DNA from: Treponema socranskii subsp. paredis ATCC 35535
Lineage (GTDB): Bacteria > Spirochaetota > Spirochaetia > Treponematales > Treponemataceae
DNA length: 64,000 nt
Direction: 5' to 3'
Assembly: GCA_000413015.1 (NCBI GenBank)
Contig: KE332516.1
Coordinates: 186,001-250,000 of the forward strand
The notes below the pieces were generated by a model, which did no database searches, had not been told where the DNA came from, and saw only the letters and a list, made by a program, of their open reading frames with translations. Positions 51,546 to 60,287 of the stretch are shown here, one piece after another. The stretch's first letter is position 1; each line of letters begins with the position of its first letter. A program made the position numbers and the translations under genes.

Positions 51546-52883
51546 TTAAAAATCGGGTTCGCATTCAAAGGCGATCCGCTCGCCCGTTACAGGATGGATA
51601 AACGACAGATACGAAGCGTGAAGCATGAGACGCTCTCCCACATCGCACGTTCCGTACAAAGAATCGCCGACGATCGGAAGACCGAAGCCGTGCATATCGC
51701 TTGACGCGACGCGGAGCTGGTGCGTACGCCCCGTGTGCGGAATAAACAAAATGCGCGTCACCTTTCTGTTTTTTCCGTCGGTCCCGCGGTACCAGTTGTA
51801 GCCGAGTTTTTTCCATTCGGTGATGCCGAGTTTGCCGTTTGCTTCGTCGTAGATGCGTTTCGGGCGATTCGGCCAGTCAAGCGAAAACTTCAATTCCATG
51901 CGCCCTTCGACGACGCTTGGGAGAGGTGCGCATCGGCCGGAAGCCTTTTCGAGAGATCCGTCAAGCAGTGCGATATAGCGCTTATGCACATCGCCTTTTT
52001 CGAACTGCATCGAAAGCGAGCGCTGCGCGTCCTGCGTAAAGGCGAGCACCATGAGCCCCGACGTTTCCATATCGAGCCGATGTACCGACGGATACGGAAT
52101 CGTTTTCGGAAAGAGGCGCTTCATGCGGTTTACGATGCAGTCCTGTTTTTCAGGTCCCCGACCCGGAACGGAAAGGAGGCCGCTCGGCTTATTGACGACA
52201 AGGATCGCGTCGTCGCGGTAGACGATTTCAAGGCCGAGCATCGAAGGCAAAACGAGCGCACAGCGTTCGTCGCACGGCGGATAGGATGTGCCGCTCTCTT
52301 TGCTTTGCGTCGCCTTACCCCAATACATTTCATCCATACTCACGGGAAAAAGCGAGTGCGAAAACGCATAGTCGAGCAGCTTCGGCGCACAGCAATCGCC
52401 GGTGCCTGTCGGCGGCAATTTCGTTTTACAGATATCGACGAGGTGCCGAACGTTTCCGTCTATGCAGTGAAATCGATACAGTTCATGTACTTTTCGAAGC
52501 GACTCCGTCGTTAATATTTCACGCTCTTGGGCGATGCGGCGAAGATCGTTTTCGGGAGCGCTTTTCAATTCCGCGGTCAATTCGTGAATGCGCTTGTCGT
52601 TCGGTAAAAGCGCATCGGCAATAAGCTTTGCATTCACGATCGGCGGCACCCATATTCCCTCGGACTCGCCTTCGGCGACGAGACTGTTGCCCGAAACCGC
52701 GTTGAGAATTATTTTATTGCCTTCGGCATCGGCACAGACGAGACATCCGATCATAACGCCGTGCCCGTCACGCTCTTCACTCGGAAGCGACACCTGTTTT
52801 AAAACGAGGGAGCCCTTTTGAAGCCGCTCGAAAATCTTTTTCAGATAGAGGTGTGCGCGTTTTGTCGGGAGAGGCGGAAACAT
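51546..52883 (-). CDS. RluA-family pseudouridine synthase with long N-terminal extension
   Basis: 445 residues. The RluA catalytic block PSVHRLDMETSGLMVLA (Asp in HRLDxxTSG) is near residue 285, preceded by RDDAILVVNKPSGLLSVPG. The C-terminal part has the GRTHQLR-like HTGRTHQLRVASSDMHGFGL. The first ~210 residues form an extra domain found in the tRNA-U32/23S-U746-type branch; here it includes a helical segment around LRRIAQEREILTTESLRKVH. It modifies uridine in RNA. The start lies just after the aroDE stop region, with a GAGG 12 bases upstream, longer than ideal. Confidence 0.88.
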   Translation of the reverse strand: MFPPLPTKRAHLYLKKIFERLQKGSLVLKQVSLPSEERDGHGVMIGCLVCADAEGNKIILNAVSGNSLVAEGESEGIWVPPIVNAKLIADALLPNDKRIHELTAELKSAPENDLRRIAQEREILTTESLRKVHELYRFHCIDGNVRHLVDICKTKLPPTGTGDCCAPKLLDYAFSHSLFPVSMDEMYWGKATQSKESGTSYPPCDERCALVLPSMLGLEIVYRDDAILVVNKPSGLLSVPGRGPEKQDCIVNRMKRLFPKTIPYPSVHRLDMETSGLMVLAFTQDAQRSLSMQFEKGDVHKRYIALLDGSLEKASGRCAPLPSVVEGRMELKFSLDWPNRPKRIYDEANGKLGITEWKKLGYNWYRGTDGKNRKVTRILFIPHTGRTHQLRVASSDMHGFGLPIVGDSLYGTCDVGERLMLHASYLSFIHPVTGERIAFECEPDF

Positions 52884-52886
52884 CGG

Positions 52887-54404
52887 CTAACAAAGCCTCG
52901 CGCACTCGGCACCGTAATCGATTCCCGTAAAAATTTTAAACTGTTTATAGCCCTGATATTTGAGCATTTCTTCGCCGTTGCACGTTTTGCAGCCCGCTTC
53001 CGCAGCGCGTGCCATAATCGGCGTAACTTGAGGCACGTACACCAAATCGAATACCGTTTCCGTTCCGGTGAATTGATAAAAATACAGCGGGTCACCGTCT
53101 TTCGACGCTTGCCCGTCCGAGCTCATACCTTTCGACGTAGTCTGAATTATGATGTCGGCGTACTTTTCGATTTTTTTTGCAGCTTCCGGTCCGAGCGGCG
53201 CATAGTCGAAGCCGTACCGTTCGGCGAGCGCTTTCGCATGAGAAAGCGTTCTGTTGAAGATGCACGCTTTAGCGCCGAGAGACTTGACGGCGTACGCGAC
53301 TGCTTTTGCCGCACCTCCGGCACCGATGACGGCAACACGGCGGCCGCGGAGTTTTTTTACGCCGAGAAAGCGCAAAAGCGCCGTTCGAAATCCGTACGCA
53401 TCGGTATTGCTGCCGGTCCATCCCTCCTCCGTGCGCACGACGGTATTGCACGCACCGATCGCCTGCGCTTCTCCGTCAAGCTTTATCAATTCGGGGATCA
53501 CGGCTTCTTTATGAGGGACGGTTACCGCAAGTCCCCGCACGCCGAGAAAAGATGCACAGTCGAGTACATCGGAAACGGACGGCGAGCGCAGAGGTAAAAG
53601 AAGCGCATCGATATTATTAATTTTATATCCTGCGTTGTGAAGTGCGGGACTCGACGTTTTCGGAAGCGGCCATCCGGTCACCGCATAAAGCGCAGTCCGA
53701 TCGCTTAAAGCGCGGAAACGGTATACGTCGTTCAGCGTAATCGGATCGATGTGACCGATACTTGCGATATTGTCTTCGGTTTCTTCGGGCGACACGTAAG
53801 TCAAATACGAATGAAGCTTATATGCCAAAATGCGGGTTACCTGTCCCATCGGTCCCATCGCGCACAGTATGTGCTCATAATCCGTCATCGACTCCGCTTC
53901 GCGGAACATATCGACGACATCGGAAAGCGTTTTCGGCATGCATGCGATCTTAGGAATTTCATAGCCCGTCGTGCGCATCGCTTCGCACTTGGCTTTGAGA
54001 TTTTTTATCGGCTTTTCCATGTCGTGACAGCTTCTGATGATGCGGACGCCGAACGCAAGGCATGCATCCTGTAAACTCGGAACCCGGAAATCCTCTTCAA
54101 AATCGACGTATGCGAAATTCTTTTGCGGATTTTGATCGGCAAACGCAAGCGCGCGTCCGAAAAGCATCGTCCGCGACATTTCGTTGCTCGCAAATCGTCC
54201 GCCGTCCGCCGTCCGCCGGATCGTCAGTATGCACGGAACATTGACCATAGCCGGAAAACGGCGCACCGAAAGCTGTTCGTCGGGAGCAAGGAAATCGACG
54301 CGGAGTTCCGCGACATCGATATAACGGTTATACTTCCGCACGAGAGCCGCGTTCTCTTCGAGCGTCAAAGCGGTGAGCGTCAAACAGACAAGCGGCTGAC
54401 TCAT
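52887..54404 (-). CDS. aroDE: Bifunctional 3-dehydroquinate dehydratase / shikimate dehydrogenase
   Basis: 505 residues from the ATG at 54404, chosen because GAGG lies eight bases upstream; the ATG at 54410 is too close. N-terminal type I dehydroquinase: AELRVDFL with Glu, RSCHDM with His, PKIACMPKTL with the Schiff-base Lys. C-terminal shikimate dehydrogenase: KTSSPALHNAGY, VPHKEAVIPE (Lys), NTDAYGF (Asp), and NADP site VIGAGGAAKAVAYAV. The fused layout catalyses two successive steps of the shikimate pathway. It follows the PASTA gene by 28 bases and probably shares its mRNA. Confidence 0.93.
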   Translation of the reverse strand: MSQPLVCLTLTALTLEENAALVRKYNRYIDVAELRVDFLAPDEQLSVRRFPAMVNVPCILTIRRTADGGRFASNEMSRTMLFGRALAFADQNPQKNFAYVDFEEDFRVPSLQDACLAFGVRIIRSCHDMEKPIKNLKAKCEAMRTTGYEIPKIACMPKTLSDVVDMFREAESMTDYEHILCAMGPMGQVTRILAYKLHSYLTYVSPEETEDNIASIGHIDPITLNDVYRFRALSDRTALYAVTGWPLPKTSSPALHNAGYKINNIDALLLPLRSPSVSDVLDCASFLGVRGLAVTVPHKEAVIPELIKLDGEAQAIGACNTVVRTEEGWTGSNTDAYGFRTALLRFLGVKKLRGRRVAVIGAGGAAKAVAYAVKSLGAKACIFNRTLSHAKALAERYGFDYAPLGPEAAKKIEKYADIIIQTTSKGMSSDGQASKDGDPLYFYQFTGTETVFDLVYVPQVTPIMARAAEAGCKTCNGEEMLKYQGYKQFKIFTGIDYGAECARLC

Positions 54405-54432
54405 CGGCATATCCTCATCGATAATTATTGAT

Positions 54433-55485
54433 TTATCTGACGGTGATCCGCTTGCGTTCCGTTTCTCCGGCAGACGACACGACCGAAAGGATGAGATCCG
54501 TACCTTTCGGAACGGCGTACGGAATCGTAACGGCACCTCCCGGATGCGAAAAAGTCACGATCGTATAGGCATCTCCGTCTTCCGGTTTCGCCGCCAGCTT
54601 TACCTGTACGGAATACGGATAAGCGGGCAGCACGGCATCGAATATACCGTACACGTTTCCGCCCAGTGTTTGGCGCGGAAATGCGAATTCGACGGCGACG
54701 TGCGTATAGTTCGGAACGAGTTCTTCCTCAAAAGTCTGCTCGCGCACCACCGTTCCCGCGTTTTCGCCGGGACCCGCTTCGTGCGAAGTAAAATCGAAAA
54801 CGAGGCGCGTGCGGGCCATCTGCTGGAGTACGTCGTTTACGGAATTGCCGAGCAAATCGGGAACTCGCGTATTTTCGAAATTCGGTCCGCGGCTGACGAC
54901 AAAATGCACGGTTACGGGATCGGTTATACTCGTACCTTCCGGCGGATCCTGTTCGAGAATGGTGCCGGCTTCGGCGGTATCGGCTTTGTACTGCGGAGAA
55001 GCGATGACGATAAGCGGCTTCGCCGTTCCCGCAAAGAGCGTCTGAAGTTTCATGCGCACCGCGTCGATATTTTCTCCGATATAATTTTCCACGTGATCGA
55101 TGACGACGCCTCGGCTTACTACGAGCGAAATGTGACTGAAGCCTTTTCTGATTGCCCCTCCCGAAGGACTCTGTTCGAGGATCGTCCCTTCGTCGCCCGG
55201 CGTTTCCGAATAGCGCAGCTGGATTTCAGGGTACAATTTTTTCGCCTGCATTTCGATAAGCGCCGCGGTCAGTTTTTTTCCCGTAACATCGGGAACGAGC
55301 ACTTGTTCGGGGCCCTTTACGTTTACGCTAAAGACGGCAAGACATGCAAGCGACATCACGGCAAATGATGCGATGACGGTCATCAAAAGCAATTTGCCGT
55401 TCGATTGAAGCTTTTCAAATGCAGCGTGAAAATCGATCCGTAAAAATTTTTCTTTCAATTTTAATAATATATCTTTGAGCTTCAT
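54433..55485 (-). CDS. PASTA-domain membrane protein
   Basis: 350 residues from ATG 55485 (an ATG at 55494 is only two bases from the GAGG and less likely). A short cytoplasmic part, one membrane segment (KLLLMTVIASFAVMSLACLA, about residues 31-50), then three PASTA repeats with the family starts VLVPDVTGKKLTAALIEM, VIDHVENYIGENIDAVRMK and TRVPDLLGNSVNDVLQQM, and a final beta domain. PASTA domains bind peptidoglycan fragments; without a kinase domain this is probably a wall-linked structural or regulatory protein. The pairing with aroDE is of unclear meaning. Confidence 0.88.
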   Translation of the reverse strand: MKLKDILLKLKEKFLRIDFHAAFEKLQSNGKLLLMTVIASFAVMSLACLAVFSVNVKGPEQVLVPDVTGKKLTAALIEMQAKKLYPEIQLRYSETPGDEGTILEQSPSGGAIRKGFSHISLVVSRGVVIDHVENYIGENIDAVRMKLQTLFAGTAKPLIVIASPQYKADTAEAGTILEQDPPEGTSITDPVTVHFVVSRGPNFENTRVPDLLGNSVNDVLQQMARTRLVFDFTSHEAGPGENAGTVVREQTFEEELVPNYTHVAVEFAFPRQTLGGNVYGIFDAVLPAYPYSVQVKLAAKPEDGDAYTIVTFSHPGGAVTIPYAVPKGTDLILSVVSSAGETERKRITVR

Positions 55486-55613
55486 ATCAATCATATCCTC
55501 GACGTTTTTTTATCGTATCATTTTCCGCACACATAATCAATGTTTATAAAACGGCGAAAACGAAATGCTCCCCAGCAAAAAATTATTAAAAAGCGATAAA
55601 CGCATTTTTTCAT

Positions 55614-56006
55614 CTAGCGTACCGTCGCATCGACGGACGACGATCTGCCGCCTTCTATCCGCAAAAACACTTGATTCGGAAGACAGGCCGACCATTCGCC
55701 GCTTTCGCTTATCGGCATGGACTGCACGCAGGTTTTATTCGGACAGGGAGAATCGAGAAAACGAACCGTACCGTCCGAGATTTCGATGCGCGACGTACCG
55801 ATCGCCCCTTCAATATCGATAATTCTGTCTTTCGACATATCGTACGCAAAAGTACCGCGGGGAGTATGCACGAGCAGTTCTTTTCGATCCATACCGCCGC
55901 TGTACGCGTATGAAAATGCATATACCGTAACGGCCGCAAAAACGGCAAAAACGGCGATATCGATCAATTTAATTCTTCGAAAGAAATTTAAAAAAAAGCT
56001 TGACAT
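55614..56006 (-). CDS. NusG domain II (KOW-like) membrane-anchored protein
   Basis: 130 residues from the ATG at 56006 (GGTGG upstream). One N-terminal membrane segment (LIDIAVFAVFAAVTVYAFSY), then a NusG_II-like beta domain. Conserved features are the DSPCPNKTCVQSM cysteines and the downstream ACLPNQVFLRIEG. Such domain-II-only proteins occur widely in Firmicutes and spirochaetes with unknown function. A candidate sRNA promoter (56000-56028) overlaps its start region on the opposite strand. Confidence 0.8.
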   Translation of the reverse strand: MSSFFLNFFRRIKLIDIAVFAVFAAVTVYAFSYAYSGGMDRKELLVHTPRGTFAYDMSKDRIIDIEGAIGTSRIEISDGTVRFLDSPCPNKTCVQSMPISESGEWSACLPNQVFLRIEGGRSSSVDATVR

Positions 56007-56028
56007 TACGCCACCACTATAGTATATT
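56000..56028 (+). promoter_or_regulatory. Near-consensus promoter of the candidate sRNA
   Basis: TTGACA (56000-56005), 17 bases, TATATT (56023-56028). It faces away from the NusG_II gene and toward an intrinsic terminator 60 bases on. Confidence 0.7.
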
Positions 56029-56034
56029 TTAAGC

Positions 56035-56132
56035 AAGCTTGTAAATAAGCTGATAAACTCTCTCCGATGTCCAACTATGTTGGACGGTAGAGGCTCCGGG
56101 TGGCGTTGTCGTTCGGAGCCTCTATTTTTTAT
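56035..56132 (+). ncRNA. Candidate ~98-nt small RNA
   Basis: Bounded by the promoter at 56000-56028 and the terminator at 56089-56130. The predicted RNA has a GTCCAAC-TAT-GTTGGAC hairpin (56069-56085) and the strong terminal stem. No start codon with a ribosome-binding site lies inside, and both flanking genes are on the other strand. It has no visible match to tRNA, SRP, tmRNA or 6S features. Function unknown. Confidence 0.55.
56089..56130 (+). terminator. Terminator of the candidate sRNA
   Basis: A perfect 10-base stem AGAGGCTCCG/CGGAGCCTCT (56089-56098, 56114-56123), 15-base loop, then ATTTTTT. It works on the plus strand only. Confidence 0.85.
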
Positions 56133-56138
56133 TTACAC

Positions 56139-57056
56139 CTACCGCAATCCGAGACGGATCGACTGCGCGTTTTTAAGAGCGCAATCCATACCGAAGCGAA
56201 CCGCATCGGCAAGCGATTTTCCCGCAAGCAGGCTGTGCATCATACCGGCGGTAAGCGCGTCTCCGCAGCCTATCGTATTGACGACGGGTACTTCTTTATT
56301 CGGAACGGCGGAAAAATCATTTCCGTCATACACCCACGTATCGAATTTGCCTCGGCTTATGACGCTTTTCGTTCCGTAATCGTCGAATATCTTTTTTGTA
56401 ACGGAATAAACGGTTTCACGGAGAGCATCGGAATTTTCATTTTCGAAAACGACGCGCCCCTTTTCCACGGTTGCCACAAGCTCGGAAAGATTCGGTTTAA
56501 TAACATCGGGACGAAAAAGGAGCGAGCGCCGTAAATCTTCACCCTTTAAGTCGAGTACGACAAGCTTTCCCAGCTCTTTCGCCCTCGCCGTCATGCGGGA
56601 ATAGAGATCGGCTTCATAGCCTTGGGCGCGAGTGCCGGTGATAACGAGCGCATCGAATTGTCCGATAAGCGAATCGAATAAATCGAACGCGCGTTTTCCG
56701 GCGCCTTTTTCAACGGCGAGCGGCTCCTGCACGATTTCCGTACTCGTCTTTTTTTCACCGTTGACGATATTGATACACGTTCGTACGGGACTCGTTGACG
56801 GAAAAGATTCGAGGATGATATTTTCAGCTTTACAAAGATCGAGAAATTCACCTGCACGGCTTCCGCCGAGATGGGTCAATACATGCGCTTCGGTTCCGAG
56901 CTGCGTCAAAACTCGAGCGACGTTTACCCCCTTACCCGAAGGAAGCGTAAAATAATTTGCGGTACGGTTCACTTCATTTTCATAAAAAGAATCGAGTACG
57001 ACCGTAAGCTCAAACGTCGGATTCAAACAAACCGCAAGCACTTTTCCGGATTTCAT
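56139..57056 (-). CDS. PfkB-family 1-phosphofructokinase / tagatose-6-phosphate kinase
   Basis: 305 residues. Motif 1 is LPSGKGVNVARVLTQLG; motif 2 is VVNTIGCGDALTAGMMHS, with Cys where most members have Ala next to the catalytic Asp. SGKGVNVA marks the phosphosugar-kinase branch (FruK/LacC), not ribokinase. It lies downstream of a class II ketose-bisphosphate aldolase on the same strand, so together they could phosphorylate a ketose phosphate and cleave the bisphosphate. AGGAG before the ATG. Substrate (fructose-1-P or tagatose-6-P) undecided. Confidence 0.87.
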   Translation of the reverse strand: MKSGKVLAVCLNPTFELTVVLDSFYENEVNRTANYFTLPSGKGVNVARVLTQLGTEAHVLTHLGGSRAGEFLDLCKAENIILESFPSTSPVRTCINIVNGEKKTSTEIVQEPLAVEKGAGKRAFDLFDSLIGQFDALVITGTRAQGYEADLYSRMTARAKELGKLVVLDLKGEDLRRSLLFRPDVIKPNLSELVATVEKGRVVFENENSDALRETVYSVTKKIFDDYGTKSVISRGKFDTWVYDGNDFSAVPNKEVPVVNTIGCGDALTAGMMHSLLAGKSLADAVRFGMDCALKNAQSIRLGLR

Positions 57057-57184
57057 TTCGCAGCTCCTAAAAAAATATTATTTAAAAATTATTATACGGA
57101 TCGAATTTCATTTTTTTTAAATTCGAAATTATTGTCCGAAGCGAAAGGCGGCGAATTTTTTACAGACAGTCGAAGCATTTCTTT

Positions 57185-58045
57185 TCAATCAGCTTTACCT
57201 GCGCTTCCGACGACGTCGATCAGCTCTTCCGCAATGACGGCACAGCTTTCAATCACCGAGCGGCAAACGTTTCGGGGATCGGCATCGGGCGATTTTGCGT
57301 ATTCGTTTTTTACGGTATCGGAAATGCCGTGTACGCGGAATTCGGTTCCGACATTGATTTTACGTATGCCGCAGGAGATCGCCTTTCGCAAATCTTCGTA
57401 TGATACCCCCGTACCGCCGTGCAGCACAAGCGGGATGTCGGGAATCAGCGTATGAATCTTTGCGATGCGCGCAAAATCGATTTTGGGTTCGGCTTTATAA
57501 AACCCGTGTACCGTACCTGCCGCAACGGCAAGGCAGTCGACATGCGTATCGCGGACAAAGCGAACGGCTTCTTCCGGCTGCGTAAATAAAGCCGACATAT
57601 CATCGACTTCGATATCGTCTTCTTTACCGCCGATGTTTCCGAGTTCCGCTTCGACCGTGACGCCGTACTTTGCGGCGTATTCGACGACGCGTGAAGTAAT
57701 GTCGACGTTTTCGTCGTAGCTTTTCGAAGACGCATCGATCATAACGGACGTGAAGCCGTCGTCTATACAGCGGCGGATCATATCGTAATCGCGGCAGTGA
57801 TCAAGGTGTACTACCATATCGATTCCGTAATCTTCGCTTACGCCTTCGCACATTTTTACACTCGCGTTTTCTCCCATAATCTTCGTACCGCTTACGGTCG
57901 CCATAGCGATGACGGGACTGCGTTTGTTTTTTGCCGCCTGCGCTATGCCTGCAAGATTTGAAAACGTAAAAAAATTAAACGCGGGAACGGCATAGTTTCC
58001 TTTTTCCGCTTTTGCAAGTTCATACTTCATCGTCACCAGTGCCAT
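57185..58045 (-). CDS. Class II ketose-bisphosphate aldolase
   Basis: 286 residues. Zinc-site block VVHLDHCRDYDMIRRCIDDG (HLDH), catalytic and second His in VTVEAELGNIGGKEDDIEV, and C-terminal LVLHGGTGVSYEDLRKAI with INVGTEFR. This is the GatY/KbaY/FbaA class that cleaves fructose- or tagatose-1,6-bisphosphate. It is the first gene of an operon with a PfkB-type kinase 128 bases on. A promoter with two palindromic operators lies upstream. GGGAG precedes the ATG. Confidence 0.9.
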   Translation of the reverse strand: MALVTMKYELAKAEKGNYAVPAFNFFTFSNLAGIAQAAKNKRSPVIAMATVSGTKIMGENASVKMCEGVSEDYGIDMVVHLDHCRDYDMIRRCIDDGFTSVMIDASSKSYDENVDITSRVVEYAAKYGVTVEAELGNIGGKEDDIEVDDMSALFTQPEEAVRFVRDTHVDCLAVAAGTVHGFYKAEPKIDFARIAKIHTLIPDIPLVLHGGTGVSYEDLRKAISCGIRKINVGTEFRVHGISDTVKNEYAKSPDADPRNVCRSVIESCAVIAEELIDVVGSAGKAD

Positions 58046-58096
58046 ATTCGCTTCTCCCGAAATTACAGACGTAAAAATACGGTGCGCCGTTTCGGT

Positions 58097-58125
58097 ATTT
58101 TAAAGTGCATTGCATATTTTTGCAA
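58097..58125 (-). promoter_or_regulatory. Aldolase operon promoter
   Basis: Minus strand: TTGCAA (58120-58125), 17 bases, TAAAAT (58097-58102). About 45 bases of leader before the ATG. Confidence 0.65.
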
Positions 58126-58144
58126 TGCGTAACAGTATTGTTAC
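58107..58144. promoter_or_regulatory. Two adjacent palindromes over the aldolase promoter
   Basis: GCATTGCA-N6-TGCAATGC (58107-58128) overlaps the -35 and spacer; GTAACA-N4-TGTTAC (58129-58144) lies immediately upstream. Both are perfect. They look like binding sites for one or two regulators, probably sugar-responsive. Confidence 0.5.
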
Positions 58145-58345
58145 ATAGAAGGTTTAAACGAGCCGCTGAAATAGCGCGTCTCGTTTAATATCGAGTTTTC
58201 TTTTGAAAACTCGCGGATATACGTATGCGCCGCTCGAAACTTCGCGCTTACGCGCTCGTTGCGAGGCTCGCGCACCAATGCGTCATTTTCGAAAATTGAC
58301 ATTTTCTGCAATGCCGCATTTTAAGGAACGGCAGCCGGTGCGTTT

Positions 58346-60253
58346 TTACACATTGTTTACGATGCGTATGATCGCGCTGCCGAAGCGATCGGCTTTTACC
58401 GAACCGATGCCGTATACGCGGGAAAGTTCCGTTTCGTTTGTCGGTTTTTTTGCCGCAATGTCGGCAATCGTCCGGTCTCCGAATATGACGTACGGCGGCA
58501 CGTTTTCTTCTTCGGCGATTTTTTTGCGCCACGTTTTGAGTTCCCGTGCGATGCGGAGCGCATCCCCGTCGCTTTGATCGACGATTTTTGACGGAAGCGA
58601 TTTTTTTGCAGCTTTACGCGGAAAGCCGAATGAAGCGGATCCGAAAGACGACGGTGCGGATTTTACGGCAATATGCCTCTCTTCTTCCGCTTCGAAAACT
58701 CCGAGAGAAATCGGCAGTTCGATTTTTTCACGCGCAGCCAAAGCTCGCTTTGCTTTTTGAGAGAGAGAAAGCACTCGGTAGTCTTCGGATTTATGAAGAT
58801 AATCCGCATCGACAAGCGCTTCGGTAAGCGCAAACCAATCGCTCTTCGGAAAGTTTTTTCCGATGCCCCACGTCGAAATCGAATCGTGTCCGTTTTCCGC
58901 AATACGCTTGGCACGAGAGCCCGTAAGCACATCGATGACGTAGGAAGCTCCGAAACGCTCCCGCGTACGGAGAATGCACGAAAGAAGCATTTGAGAGGGA
59001 AGCGTCACATCGACTGGCGGAAGCTCTCCGGCTGCGCAGACGCTGCAGCATAAAGAAGCATCCTGACTCACGCCTTTTTCGCCGAAATAGGAAAGCAAAA
59101 ACCGTCGGAGACATGTCTTTGACGACGTATAAGAAATCATGCTTTGCAAAAGCCTCTCCGATTTTTTCCGATCGCCGCTCTCGTCGAAAAACCAGCGGAT
59201 TTTCCGTACGTCTTCCGCGCCGTATAAGAGCAGCGCGTGAGCAGGAAGTCCGTCACGCCCCGCCCTGCCGATCTCCTGATAATATTGTTCGACGGATTTC
59301 GGAACGGAATAATGGACGACAAAACGCACATTCGGCTTATCGATCCCCATACCGAATGCGACGGTTGCAACCATGATGAGCGCTTTGTCGCGGATAAACG
59401 ATTGCTGATGCGATGCGCGCTCGGCGTCGCTTAATCCCGCGTGATAATTCAACGCGGAAAATCCCATATCGCAAAGAGAACGCGTAAGATCGTCGACTTC
59501 GCGCCTCGAAAAACAATAGACTATACCGCTTTCATCCGGATGATTTTTAATGAAATGTACGACTTGACCGAGCGCGTTCCGCTTGGGCTGCACTTCGAGA
59601 AAAATATTTTCGCGGTTAAAACTCGCGACAAAAACTTCGCATCGTTTCATACCGAGATTTTTAATAATATCGGATCGCACGGAAGCCGTTGCGGTCGCCG
59701 TCAGAGCAAGGCACACGGCATCGGAAAAGAGACGGCGCACGGAAGCGAGTTCGAGATAATCGGGGCGAAAATCGTGTCCCCACTCGCTGATGCAGTGCGC
59801 TTCATCGATCGTAACGCAGCTCACTTTGACGCCGTTCGAACAAAACAAATCTCTTAAGCGTTCCGTCGCAAGACCTTCTGGCGAAACGTAGACGAGCTTT
59901 ATCTTTCCCGAACGGATATCGTCCGAAGCTTTTCTATAGTCGTCCCATTCGAGCGTGCTGTTTAAAAACACGGCGCTGACGCCGTCTTCGGCAAGGGCGG
60001 ACACTTGATCCTGCATGAGCGCAATGAGCGGAGAAACGACGATCGTAAGCCCTGCGAAGATGAGAGCGGGAATTTGGCAGCACAGGGATTTACCGCCGCC
60101 GGTAGGCATAACGGCGAGCGTATCCTTTCCGGCAAGCACCGATGCGATAATCTCTTTTTGAAAGGGCCGAAAAGAGTCGTAACCGAAAACGGCTTTCAGC
60201 ACCCGCTCCGGTTTTGCACCGACAAAGGCACCCGCATCCGCTTTATGTACCAT
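58346..60253 (-). CDS. recQ: ATP-dependent DNA helicase RecQ
   Basis: 635 residues from the ATG at 60253; a GTG at 60274 would lie within the promoter. Helicase motifs: VMPTGGGKSLCCQIPAL (Walker A), VTIDEAHCISEWGHDFRPDY (DEAH), SGIVYCFSRREVDDLTRSL and IGRAGRDGLPA (motif VI). Zinc-binding CLRRFLLSYFGE...CCSVC follows, then the winged helix and an HRDC-like end (VPPYVIFGDRTIADIA). It unwinds DNA at repair and recombination intermediates. No Shine-Dalgarno; the TATAAT is six bases before the ATG. Confidence 0.95.
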   Translation of the reverse strand: MVHKADAGAFVGAKPERVLKAVFGYDSFRPFQKEIIASVLAGKDTLAVMPTGGGKSLCCQIPALIFAGLTIVVSPLIALMQDQVSALAEDGVSAVFLNSTLEWDDYRKASDDIRSGKIKLVYVSPEGLATERLRDLFCSNGVKVSCVTIDEAHCISEWGHDFRPDYLELASVRRLFSDAVCLALTATATASVRSDIIKNLGMKRCEVFVASFNRENIFLEVQPKRNALGQVVHFIKNHPDESGIVYCFSRREVDDLTRSLCDMGFSALNYHAGLSDAERASHQQSFIRDKALIMVATVAFGMGIDKPNVRFVVHYSVPKSVEQYYQEIGRAGRDGLPAHALLLYGAEDVRKIRWFFDESGDRKKSERLLQSMISYTSSKTCLRRFLLSYFGEKGVSQDASLCCSVCAAGELPPVDVTLPSQMLLSCILRTRERFGASYVIDVLTGSRAKRIAENGHDSISTWGIGKNFPKSDWFALTEALVDADYLHKSEDYRVLSLSQKAKRALAAREKIELPISLGVFEAEEERHIAVKSAPSSFGSASFGFPRKAAKKSLPSKIVDQSDGDALRIARELKTWRKKIAEEENVPPYVIFGDRTIADIAAKKPTNETELSRVYGIGSVKADRFGSAIIRIVNNV

Positions 60254-60259
60254 AGGGCA

Positions 60260-60287
60260 ATTATAGCGTTTCACCGAGTACTTGCAA
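60260..60287 (-). promoter_or_regulatory. recQ promoter (leaderless) sharing its -35 with tRNA-Leu
   Basis: Minus strand: TTGCAA (60282-60287), 16 bases, TATAAT (60260-60265), six bases, ATG (60253). Confidence 0.65.

Larger units (their letters stand above)
58046..58345. other. Intergenic region aldolase - recQ
   Basis: 300 bases without a gene. It holds the aldolase promoter and its operator palindromes, a AAACGAG...CTCGTTT inverted repeat (about 58155-58185) and a perfect CGAGTTTTC-TTTT-GAAAACTCG hairpin (58192-58213) downstream of recQ. Confidence 0.55.
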
